Positions 1 to 7,710 of a stretch of DNA of 64,000 nt are shown in pieces; the first letter of the stretch is position 1; each line of letters begins with the position of its first letter. Origin of the DNA: JBCBDX01 sp039822005. GTDB lineage: Bacteria; Pseudomonadota; Alphaproteobacteria; Rhizobiales; Rhizobiaceae. Where the stretch lies: NCBI GenBank assembly GCA_039822005.1, contig JBCBMZ010000001.1:496001-560000 (forward strand), given 5' to 3'. The translations under genes and the position numbers were made by a program. The notes beneath the pieces were generated by a model. The model was not told where the DNA came from and did no database searches. It was given only the letters and a program-made list of their open reading frames with translations.

Positions 1-623
1 ACCTTCGCTGCCTGAACCGCATGAACGACACGATTGATATTTGCCGGGTTGGTGGCACCATCGAGTTGGATGGTGAGGACATTTACGATCCGGATATTGA
101 CGTCGTGGAACTGCGCGCCCGTGTTGGCATGGTCTTCCAAAAGCCGAACCCGTTCCCGAAACCGATCTATGACAACATTGCCTATGGCCCACGTATTCAC
201 GGTATTGCGAAGACCAAGGCAGATATGGACAATATCGTTGAGAAAAGCCTGCGCGGCGCTGGCCTTTGGGAAGAGGTAAAGGATCGCTTGCAGGAGCCGG
301 GTACCGGCCTTTCCGGCGGACAACAGCAGCGTCTTTGTATCGCGCGTGCGATTGCAGTTTCCCCTGAGGTGATCCTGATGGACGAGCCTTGTTCGGCGCT
401 TGACCCGATTGCAACGGCGATTGTCGAGGAGTTGATCGACGAATTGCGTCAAGAGTACACAATCGCGATTGTGACACACTCCATGCAGCAGGCGGCCCGT
501 GTTTCACAACGCACAGCCATGTTCCATCTGGGCGATTTGGTTGAGGTCGATGAAACTGAAACCATCTTCACAAATCCTACCGAGAAACGAACTCAAGAAT
601 ATATCACCGGTCGCTACGGCTGA
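1..623 (+). CDS. pstB: Phosphate ABC transporter ATP-binding protein PstB (5' end outside window)
   Basis: ATPase subunit of the PstSCAB high-affinity phosphate importer, acting at the inner face of the membrane. The reading frame is open from the first bases (LRCLNR precedes the first ATG at 21), so the gene starts upstream and the Walker A is not in the window. Visible are the Q-loop (MVFQKPNPFP), ABC signature LSGGQQQR, Walker B VILMDEP and switch His in IVTHSM. PstB-specific wording such as CLNRMND and FPKPIYDNIAYG makes the assignment firm. It is followed by phoU and phoB, the usual phosphate-sensing order. Confidence 0.97.
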   Translation, partial: LRCLNRMNDTIDICRVGGTIELDGEDIYDPDIDVVELRARVGMVFQKPNPFPKPIYDNIAYGPRIHGIAKTKADMDNIVEKSLRGAGLWEEVKDRLQEPGTGLSGGQQQRLCIARAIAVSPEVILMDEPCSALDPIATAIVEELIDELRQEYTIAIVTHSMQQAARVSQRTAMFHLGDLVEVDETETIFTNPTEKRTQEYITGRYG

Positions 624-668
624 TCGGTGGTACAATCGGCTTGCAACTTGTGAGTCGGATCCCAAACT

Positions 669-1391
669 ATGATTGTACAATCGCAGCACACCATCACCGC
701 CTTTGAAGAGGATATGAACTTCCTCGCGCACAAGATCGCGGAAATGGGCGGGCATGCTGAGAGGATGTTGGAGCTGGCGACGAAAGCGCTGGTGGAAGGC
801 GATATTCGTCTGGCGCAACGCGTGGTTCTTGATGATCTGGTGCTCGATGAAGGCCAACGCATCGTGGACGACAAATCAGTGTTGGTTATCGCGCAAAGGC
901 AACCGGTCGCCGGTGATTTGCGCGAGGTTTTTGCTGCATTGCGCATATCATCTGATTTGGAACGGATCGGGGATCTGGCCAAGAACATTGCAAAGCGTAC
1001 TCAGTCGATCAATGAGCGTGCGCAAGGCCAACAACTCGTGCGCGGCATTGAACATTTGTGTGAGTTGGCGCTGGCTCAGCTGAAGGAAGTGTTGGATGCG
1101 TACGGCACCCGCTCTACTGAAAAACTTGAGTTCATTCGTGATCGCGACGATGAAATCGATTCCATGTACACGTCACTCTTTCGCGAACTCCTCACCTACA
1201 TGATGGAGGACCCGCGTAACATCACGACCTGTACGCATCTTCTGTTCTGCGCGAAGAATATCGAGCGGATCGGTGACCATGCGACAAACATCGCCGAAAG
1301 CGTATTCTACATGGTCAAAGGTGAAAAAATGGACGCAGAACGTTCCAAAGATGACAACAGTCATCAAATAAGCGCCGAAGACGACGGCTAA
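669..1391 (+). CDS. phoU: Phosphate signalling protein PhoU
   Basis: Negative regulator linking the Pst transporter to the PhoR/PhoB two-component system; cytosolic, all-helical. The 240-residue length is normal. Both PhoU repeats carry the metal-binding ExxRxGDxxxN pattern (LERIGDLAKN near residue 96 and IERIGDHATN near residue 198). It sits 45 bp after pstB and 25 bp before phoB, so all three are probably one transcript. The ATG at 669 gives the canonical N-terminus with an early Thr-Phe-Glu segment. Confidence 0.97.
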   Translation: MIVQSQHTITAFEEDMNFLAHKIAEMGGHAERMLELATKALVEGDIRLAQRVVLDDLVLDEGQRIVDDKSVLVIAQRQPVAGDLREVFAALRISSDLERIGDLAKNIAKRTQSINERAQGQQLVRGIEHLCELALAQLKEVLDAYGTRSTEKLEFIRDRDDEIDSMYTSLFRELLTYMMEDPRNITTCTHLLFCAKNIERIGDHATNIAESVFYMVKGEKMDAERSKDDNSHQISAEDDG

Positions 1392-1416
1392 AGATTAGCC
1401 GGATGGAGACAATTTA

Positions 1417-2109
1417 ATGCCCGCTGCACCAAACATTATGGTGGTCGAAGATGAGGAGGCTCTGAGCGTCCTGCTTCGATATAATTTGGAAGCCGAGGGC
1501 TATACGGTCGACACGATCCTGCGTGGTGATGAGGCTGAAGTGGCTTTGCAGGAAAAAACACCTGACCTATTGATTTTGGATTGGATGTTGCCCGGTGTCA
1601 GCGGCATCGAATTGTGCCGCCGGTTACGGGCAAGAAGCTCGTCAACGCAGGTGCCGATTATCATGTTGACCGCACGTGGCGAGGAAAGCGAACGTATCCG
1701 TGGTTTGACGACCGGCGCTGACGATTATGTCGTCAAACCGTTTTCAACGCCGGAGCTGATGGCGCGTGTTAAAGCCATGCTACGTCGTGCACGTCCGGAA
1801 ATTGTGGCCGATGTTTTACGTGTTGGTGATATTGAATTGGATCGCGAAACACATCGCGTTTATCGCAACAGCCATGAAATCCGCTTGGGACCCACCGAAT
1901 TCCGGCTTCTGGAGTTTTTCTTGCAAGCGCCAGGCCGCGTCTTTTCGCGGGCACAATTGTTGGACGGTGTTTGGGGCGAAAACATCTATGTTGATGATCG
2001 CACAGTAGACGTCCATATTGGCCGTCTTCGCAAATCGATCAACGTAGGACGTCTACGTGACCCGATCCGCACGGTCCGCGGTGCCGGCTATGCGCTGGAG
2101 ACTGGCTGA
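1417..2109 (+). CDS. phoB: Phosphate regulon response regulator PhoB
   Basis: OmpR-family response regulator that activates the Pho regulon under phosphate limitation. The N-terminal receiver domain has the acidic pair (EDEE, residues 11-14), phospho-acceptor Asp55 in LILDWMLPG and the conserved Lys of DYVVKPF. A C-terminal winged-helix trans_reg domain ends in RTVRGAGYAL. The 230-residue length is standard. A GATGGAGA-like ribosome site precedes the ATG. The cognate PhoR kinase is not in the window and, by usual synteny, would lie upstream of the pst genes. Confidence 0.96.
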   Translation: MPAAPNIMVVEDEEALSVLLRYNLEAEGYTVDTILRGDEAEVALQEKTPDLLILDWMLPGVSGIELCRRLRARSSSTQVPIIMLTARGEESERIRGLTTGADDYVVKPFSTPELMARVKAMLRRARPEIVADVLRVGDIELDRETHRVYRNSHEIRLGPTEFRLLEFFLQAPGRVFSRAQLLDGVWGENIYVDDRTVDVHIGRLRKSINVGRLRDPIRTVRGAGYALETG

Positions 2110-2112
2110 AAC

Positions 2113-2135
2113 AAAAAGGCCACCCCAAGGTGGCC
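2113..2135 (-). terminator. Rho-independent terminator of gcrA
   Basis: A 7-bp stem GGCCACC/GGTGGCC with a 4-nt loop. On the minus strand it is followed by five T residues, as expected for a terminator about 25 bp after the gcrA stop. On the plus strand the hairpin lacks a T-run, so it would end phoB transcription only weakly. Confidence 0.75.
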
Positions 2136-2159
2136 CGTGACAGCATTGGTCTAACAATA

Positions 2160-2744
2160 CTACCGATTGCGCCGGCGATCTTGAGGCTGCTGAAACGCAA
2201 GCTTGCTGTGGTATTTGCAGTATGGCGACTTTTCATCGGTGTTGTGCCCACAAAAGTGAAAGTCATCGGACATGGGATCGCCATGCGGCCACTTGCATGT
2301 ATTTTCGCTCAACTCAGTGAGTTTGAGATTTTTGGAAATAGGAACGACGACATCCTCAACAGGCCGCTGATCCGCCTCGGCAAATGAGACGATCTCAGTG
2401 CCGGGTTTGAGCGCTGTCGCACCCACAGAATGTGTTGCAGCCCCGCCGCTGGTACGCCCACTTGAATAGGCGTTGGTTCTCATGCGCGAGCCGGAGCCAC
2501 CCCCTGCGCCGAAAGATGATGTACCGACGCGTCCTGCGCTCGATGGCACCCGCTTGACCTTTGGCGCGGCCTGCTTGGTTGACTTTGCCCTGGGGGCAAG
2601 CTTGAGCCTGTGCACTTTACCGATTACGGCATTCCGGCTTACGCCCCCCAATTTGGCGGCTATTTGACTTGCGCTTAGTCCGTCGGCCCACAGCTTCTTG
2701 AGGGTCTCGACGCGTTCATCTGTCCAACTCACCTGTGTCTCCAT
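2160..2744 (-). CDS. gcrA: GcrA cell-cycle regulator
   Basis: Alphaproteobacterial transcription factor that works with the CcrM GANTC methyltransferase to control cell-cycle genes through sigma-70 RNA polymerase. The N-terminal HTH reads SWTDERVETLKKLWADGLSA, then a basic AAKLGGVSRNAVIGKVHRL helix, a low-complexity linker, and the conserved Cys/His C-terminus (CKWPHGDP, FCGH, YCKYHS) that contacts RNA polymerase. The start at 2744 puts WTDERVE near the N-terminus as in Caulobacter. A GTG at 2801 would add 19 unconserved residues and has no better ribosome site. It diverges from argD. Confidence 0.93.
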   Translation of the reverse strand: METQVSWTDERVETLKKLWADGLSASQIAAKLGGVSRNAVIGKVHRLKLAPRAKSTKQAAPKVKRVPSSAGRVGTSSFGAGGGSGSRMRTNAYSSGRTSGGAATHSVGATALKPGTEIVSFAEADQRPVEDVVVPISKNLKLTELSENTCKWPHGDPMSDDFHFCGHNTDEKSPYCKYHSKLAFQQPQDRRRNR

Positions 2745-2867
2745 CTTTTTGTCGGCAGAATCCGTCCCCGTGGCTCGGTTCGTCCCAAAACCGGCGTTCA
2801 CTACGCAATACGAGAGAGGTCAAACTCTACTTGGCTTAATGCCTGCAAGCTAAAGGTAGTATGCGTC

Positions 2868-2887
2868 GACTCCTGCTTTCAAGAGTC
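2868..2887. promoter_or_regulatory. Pair of GANTC (CcrM-type) sites between gcrA and argD
   Basis: GACTC and GAGTC lie 10 bp apart in the divergent gcrA/argD intergenic region. GANTC is the CcrM methylation target of Alphaproteobacteria, and GcrA acts at promoters carrying methylated GANTC. A role in autoregulation of gcrA is inferred; short sites like this can occur by chance. Confidence 0.35.
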
Positions 2888-3054
2888 CCGCTTGTGGACA
2901 AAATTTCTTTTAACCTTTTTCCCCAACTTGCAGTCCCGCGCCGCAAAAAAACAGGTTTTTACCCCAAACATTGACATCGAAGCTGCTAGTGACTTAGCTC
3001 TCAACGCCGTTCAATTCTGGGCGGCTTTTTGTTTTTTATCCTTCGGAGTGGTCT

Positions 3055-4248
3055 ATGAGTGCCGCCGCCAGCTTGTTTGAAACCTATAATCGCGCGCCGA
3101 TTGCCGCTGCGCGTGGCGAAGGTGTGTGGCTTTATGACAGTGACGGCGAGCAATATCTCGATTTCGGATCTGGCATTGCGGTCAATGTGCTAGGTCACGC
3201 CCATCCGCATCTCGTAGGCGCTGTTCAGCAACAAGCCGGTCAGTTATGGCATACGTCAAATCTTTACCATGTCCCGGGGCAGGAACGGGCAGCTGAACGG
3301 CTGACGCAAGCCACATTCGCCGACAAGGTGTTCTTTTGCAATTCGGGCGCCGAGGCTTTGGAGTGCGCGATCAAAACTGCACGCCGATACCACTTTGATC
3401 GGGGTCAAGCCGACCGGTTCAAAATTCTTACCTTTGAAGGGGCCTTTCACGGTCGCACGCTCGCCACAATCGCCGCCGGCGGGCAACCAAAATATCTGGA
3501 AGGCTTTGGCCCCAAGGTCGAAGGCTTCGACCAGTTGGCTTTTGGAGACCATGATGCCCTGCAGGCCGCAGCGGCAGACCCGTCCGTCGCAGCCATCCTC
3601 GTGGAGCCTGTGCAGGGTGAAGGTGGCTTGCGCGCATTGCCTGCTCCATGCCTGACAGGTCTGCGCGCGCTGTGCGACGAGCATGGTATTTTGCTCATCT
3701 ATGATGAAGTGCAATGTGGTATGGGACGTACAGGGAAGCTTTTTGCACATGAACACGCACAAGATGCGGCGCCCGACCTTATGGCCGTCGCCAAAGCGCT
3801 TGGGGGTGGTTTTCCGGTTGGCGCATGCCTGGCAACGCAAGAAGCGGCTTCGGCAATGACACCAGGTGTCCATGGCACGACCTATGGCGGCAATCCATTG
3901 GCGATGGCAGCCTGCAATGCCGTGATGGATGTCGTGCTGAAAGAAGGTTTTTTGCAACACGTCAACGATATGGCGCTGCGCCTGAAACAAGGTCTTGCGT
4001 CGCTGGTCGACCGTTTTCCATCGGTGTTCGAAGAAATTCGCGGCAAAGGGCTTCTGACCGGCATAAAATGCCGCCTGCCCAACACCGATGTGTTGGCGGC
4101 ACTTTACGGCGAAAAGATGCTGACCGTTCCGGCAGGCGACAATGTGCTTCGTATTCTGCCACCGCTCAACGTCACTGACGAAGAGATTAAAGTAGCCCTT
4201 GATCGTCTCGAGCGCGCAGCTTTGAAGCTGAGCAATAAAGACTTGTAA
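3055..4248 (+). CDS. argD: Acetylornithine aminotransferase ArgD
   Basis: PLP enzyme of arginine biosynthesis converting N-acetylglutamate semialdehyde to N-acetylornithine (class III aminotransferase). The 397-residue length is typical. Visible are the PLP phosphate-binding segment NSGAEALECAIK, IYDEVQCGMGRTG, and the Schiff-base Lys247 in AKALGGGFPVGA. A GGAG ribosome site precedes the ATG by about 8 nt. A GC-rich imperfect hairpin and a T-rich run (3006-3040) lie in the leader and could be an attenuator, but the stem is only 4-5 bp. First gene of argD-argF-hslO. Confidence 0.96.
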   Translation: MSAAASLFETYNRAPIAAARGEGVWLYDSDGEQYLDFGSGIAVNVLGHAHPHLVGAVQQQAGQLWHTSNLYHVPGQERAAERLTQATFADKVFFCNSGAEALECAIKTARRYHFDRGQADRFKILTFEGAFHGRTLATIAAGGQPKYLEGFGPKVEGFDQLAFGDHDALQAAAADPSVAAILVEPVQGEGGLRALPAPCLTGLRALCDEHGILLIYDEVQCGMGRTGKLFAHEHAQDAAPDLMAVAKALGGGFPVGACLATQEAASAMTPGVHGTTYGGNPLAMAACNAVMDVVLKEGFLQHVNDMALRLKQGLASLVDRFPSVFEEIRGKGLLTGIKCRLPNTDVLAALYGEKMLTVPAGDNVLRILPPLNVTDEEIKVALDRLERAALKLSNKDL

Positions 4249-4292
4249 CCGCACCAAAACCCACAAGACGAGTGAAAACCCCGGACGGGAAT

Positions 4293-5198
4293 ATGAAACA
4301 CTTTTTGGATATTTCCGCGCTAGATCCAAGAGATCTGCGCGCCATCATCGACAATGCCAAGGAAACGAAAACCCGGCTGAAGCGCGGCGTTGCCACCAAG
4401 CCGCTCAACGGCAAGGTGCTGGCGATGATTTTTGAAAAGCCGTCCACGCGTACGCGTGTCTCGTTCGACGTCGGGATGCGGCAACTGGGTGGGGAGACCG
4501 TTATTCTTTCCGGACAGGAAATGCAGTTGGGCCGTGATGAGACGATTGCCGACACCGCAAAAGTTTTGTCTCGCTATGTAGACCTGATCATGATCCGAAC
4601 GCTGGAACATGAAAGGCTCCTGGAGCTAGCCGACGCGGCCACAGTGCCTGTCATCAACGGCCTGACCAACGATACCCATCCCTGTCAGATTATGGCGGAC
4701 ATCATGACCTTTGAGGAACACAAAGGCAGCATTGAAGGCGCTAAAATTGCCTGGACAGGCGATGGCAACAATGTGTTGCACTCCTTTGTTGAAGCGGCGC
4801 CCAAGTTCGGGTTTTCCATGTCAATTGCTGTCCCCAAGGGCAACGAACCACAAATGCACTACCTTGAGAAAGCCAAATCGGATGGTGCCGCCATAGAGTT
4901 CGGTCATGAGCCAAAGACAGCGGTCACGGACGCACACGCGGTTGTGACCGATACGTGGGTTTCCATGGGACTTGAAGACCGTGCACAGGGACACAATGTA
5001 TTCGTTCCATATCAAGTAAATGAGCAACTCATGGCGCAGGCTGACCCTGACGCTATCTTCATGCATTGTTTGCCTGCGCACCGTGGAGAGGAAGTAACGG
5101 ATGCTGTCATCGATGGACCGCAATCCGTGGTGTTCGACGAAGCGGAAAATCGTCTTCATGCGCAAAAAGCAATTATGGAGTGGTGTCTGGCGAGGTAG
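4293..5198 (+). CDS. argF: Ornithine carbamoyltransferase ArgF
   Basis: Makes citrulline from ornithine and carbamoyl phosphate. The 301-residue protein has the carbamoyl-phosphate loop STRTR (51-55), HPCQ (129-132) and the ornithine/catalytic HCLPAHRG (from 258). The ATG at 4293 is preferred because it gives the family N-terminus MKHFLD and has a GGACGGGA ribosome site. The upstream GTG at 4272 would add seven residues. It follows argD by 44 bp and runs into hslO, an arrangement common in Hyphomicrobiales. Confidence 0.96.
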   Translation: MKHFLDISALDPRDLRAIIDNAKETKTRLKRGVATKPLNGKVLAMIFEKPSTRTRVSFDVGMRQLGGETVILSGQEMQLGRDETIADTAKVLSRYVDLIMIRTLEHERLLELADAATVPVINGLTNDTHPCQIMADIMTFEEHKGSIEGAKIAWTGDGNNVLHSFVEAAPKFGFSMSIAVPKGNEPQMHYLEKAKSDGAAIEFGHEPKTAVTDAHAVVTDTWVSMGLEDRAQGHNVFVPYQVNEQLMAQADPDAIFMHCLPAHRGEEVTDAVIDGPQSVVFDEAENRLHAQKAIMEWCLAR

Positions 5199-5231
5199 CG
5201 TCATGCATGGTTGCACCAAGGAGATGTGCAC

Positions 5232-6248
5232 ATGCAAGAGCACGCTGGAAATTTGGACATTAAAATGACGTCGCACATGGCAACATCACAGTCCCGCATT
5301 GATGCTGTAGTCCCGTTTCACGTTGAAGCGCTGGACACACGCGGTCGCGCGATATTGCTGGGCGATACCTTGGACAAAATTTTGGGTCGCCACGACTATC
5401 CCGAACCCGTTGCGCGGCTCTTGGGTGAGATGACCGTGTTGACGGTCTTGCTCGGCACATCGCTGAAGTTTGAAGGCAAGTTCATCGCTCAAGCGCAGAC
5501 TGAAGGGCCTGTTTCTCTTCTTGTGGTGGATTTCACGACCCCCGATGCGATGCGCGCCTACGCGCGCTTTGACGCCAAGGCTGTCGCAAAACAAATCGAT
5601 GAAGGCCGGGACAGCCCCGAAGACCTGCTCGGCAAAGGCCTTTTGGCGCTGACGGTCGATCAGGGTCAATATATGAACCGGTATCAGGGCATTGTAGCTT
5701 TGGACGGTGCCTCGCTTGAAGAGATTGCGCAGAATTACTTCCGCCAGTCAGAACAATTGCCAACAAAGGTGCGGCTCGCGGTCGCTCAACTGCGTGAACG
5801 CAATGCCGAGGGCCAGCTGGTCAGTTCTTGGCGGGCGGGTGGATTGCTGGCGCAGTTCTTGCCAGAATCGGAAGAGCGGATTCGACAACGCGATCTTCAT
5901 CCAGGCGATGCGCCGGAGGGTGTGGAAATTGATATAGGTGCCGACGATGATGACGCCTGGTTGGAAACCGAAGCGTTGGTTGGCACGATTGATGACGACG
6001 AGCTAGTCGATGAAATGCTCGGTACGCATGGCCTCTTGTTTCGCCTGTTCAATCAGCGGGGCGTGCGCGTTTATGAGCCAACGGAGGTGCGTGATGTCTG
6101 TTCATGCAACGATGAAAAGCTCGTCAACATCTTGTCTTCCATGACCGCCGAGGAGCTTGAAGAGGCAACGCAAGACGGGAAGATAACGGTCAAGTGTGAG
6201 TTTTGCTCGACCGTGCGGGAGTATGACCCGAAACGCTTTGAAACATGA
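5232..6248 (+). CDS. hslO: Redox-regulated chaperone Hsp33 (HslO)
   Basis: Cytosolic holdase activated by oxidative unfolding. The 338-residue protein ends in the zinc-binding redox switch: CSC at 290-292 and CEFC at 322-325. The ATG at 5232 is chosen because a perfect AAGGAG lies 8 nt upstream; an in-frame TTG at 5211 has no such site. Asp/Glu-rich insertion around residues 225-260 (DIGADDDDAWLETE, IDDDELVDE) is typical of alphaproteobacterial Hsp33. Last gene of the arg operon, 33 bp after argF. Confidence 0.95.
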   Translation: MQEHAGNLDIKMTSHMATSQSRIDAVVPFHVEALDTRGRAILLGDTLDKILGRHDYPEPVARLLGEMTVLTVLLGTSLKFEGKFIAQAQTEGPVSLLVVDFTTPDAMRAYARFDAKAVAKQIDEGRDSPEDLLGKGLLALTVDQGQYMNRYQGIVALDGASLEEIAQNYFRQSEQLPTKVRLAVAQLRERNAEGQLVSSWRAGGLLAQFLPESEERIRQRDLHPGDAPEGVEIDIGADDDDAWLETEALVGTIDDDELVDEMLGTHGLLFRLFNQRGVRVYEPTEVRDVCSCNDEKLVNILSSMTAEELEEATQDGKITVKCEFCSTVREYDPKRFET

Positions 6249-6326
6249 TGTAGCAAAAATGACTTCATTTTAATTTGCGATCTTCGCTCAGAGGCCTATT
6301 TTTCAGCCCGAAGGGGTGAGCCGCCT

Positions 6327-7703
6327 ATGTTAAAGTCTGTCGAAGACAAGATTACCCAAATGCCGGAGGCAGAGAATAAAACTCTGCCTCATCGGCTTCA
6401 GCCTGTCAGGACTGCGCTGCGCGTCATCGTCCAAATTGTCTTGATGTTCGCCGTCCTGTTCGGTTCATTCACGCTTATGCAGCGCATGATCGCCAACCAG
6501 CCTCAGGCAGCAACTCGCCCCCCGATCGACCGCTCCATTCCCGTCGATACCATCAAGGTAGCACTGGCCGATACACGTCCATCACTGAGGCTTTTTGGTG
6601 AGGTCGTTGCCGGCCGCACCATCGAAGTGCGCCCACCAACCGGTGGCGAGGTAACGTTCGTCAATGAGAGCCTGGCCGTTGGGAGCCGTGTCGCCGAAGG
6701 AGATTTGTTGTTCTCGATTGATCCCTTTGATCTTGAAATCGCACTGGCCGAAGCGCAGGCCAATTTGGCACAGACAAGAGCGACGATCATTGAGAACCGC
6801 GCACGAATTGTTTCCGAGGATGTACAGCTGGGAAATGCCCGCGAGCAATTGGAATTTGCGCAAGCAGATTACGAGCGTGCGCTATCATTGCGCGACAATG
6901 GCACACTCACCGCAAAACAGGTGGAAGACCGCGCACTCATAGTTTCGCAACGACGGCAATCTGTCTTGCAGCGCCAGAACAATATCACCGTTGAGGAAGC
7001 CCGTCTTGAGCAACAATTGGCGGTTGAGCGACGTCTTGAATTGAGCGTGGAGCGCGCGCAGCGAAACCTGGCGGATGCAAGCATATTGGCGCCTTTCTCC
7101 GGCATTGTTCGAACCAGTAGTGTAGAGGTTGGTCGTCAGGTCAGCGCCAATGATGTTGCTGTGTCCATGTACGACAACGCCGCTCTTGATGTGCGTTTCA
7201 CGTTGACCGATGCACAATATGGCAGGATCGCGACAGACAATGATCCGCTGATCGGCCGCGATGTGGAGGTCACCTGGCGCGTTGGAGGCAACAACTATGC
7301 CTATGCGGCGCAAGTGACGCGCTTGGGCGCCGACGTCGCATCCGAACGCGGCGGTGTGGATGTATTTGCCCGCATTTCAGATGCGAGCGCCAATGAGGTT
7401 CAATTGCGGCCGGGTGCATTTGTTTCCCTGAGCGTCCCCGATCGGCTGTATCCGAAATCGGCACGCGTGCCTGAGCAGGCTGTATTCGATGGTCCGAGCG
7501 TCTTCCTGGTTGTCGATGGAAAATTGGTGCGTCAAGACGTCATTGTGTTGGCCTATGATGGCGATCAGGCCGTGATTTCCGGCGTAAGCGACGGCTCCGA
7601 ATTGCTGGCAACAAGACTATCGAACGCCGAGGACGGCACGTCCGTGCGCACTGGTGATGAGCCACAAAGTCGCCCAAGCGGCCAACGGCGAGGCGAAGGC
7701 TAA
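6327..7703 (+). CDS. RND efflux periplasmic adaptor (membrane fusion protein)
   Basis: HlyD/AcrA-type adaptor that bridges the inner-membrane RND pump to an outer-membrane channel. The 458-residue protein has one N-terminal membrane anchor (about residues 29-51), a lipoyl half-motif (EVRPPTGGEVTFVNESLAVGS), a long alpha-helical hairpin (about 145-240, LAEAQANLAQTRA), the second lipoyl half (ASILAPFSGIV) and a beta-barrel. It lacks a lipobox and is anchored by a helix. It is followed directly by the pump gene; no outer-membrane TolC gene is adjacent. The substrate cannot be told from sequence. Confidence 0.92.
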   Translation: MLKSVEDKITQMPEAENKTLPHRLQPVRTALRVIVQIVLMFAVLFGSFTLMQRMIANQPQAATRPPIDRSIPVDTIKVALADTRPSLRLFGEVVAGRTIEVRPPTGGEVTFVNESLAVGSRVAEGDLLFSIDPFDLEIALAEAQANLAQTRATIIENRARIVSEDVQLGNAREQLEFAQADYERALSLRDNGTLTAKQVEDRALIVSQRRQSVLQRQNNITVEEARLEQQLAVERRLELSVERAQRNLADASILAPFSGIVRTSSVEVGRQVSANDVAVSMYDNAALDVRFTLTDAQYGRIATDNDPLIGRDVEVTWRVGGNNYAYAAQVTRLGADVASERGGVDVFARISDASANEVQLRPGAFVSLSVPDRLYPKSARVPEQAVFDGPSVFLVVDGKLVRQDVIVLAYDGDQAVISGVSDGSELLATRLSNAEDGTSVRTGDEPQSRPSGQRRGEG

Positions 7704-7710
7704 CAGCGCC

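Noticed and set aside
3256..4329. 357-codon open frame on the minus strand
   Set aside because: Lies opposite argD and has no recognisable protein motifs; ArgD is unmistakable on the plus strand.
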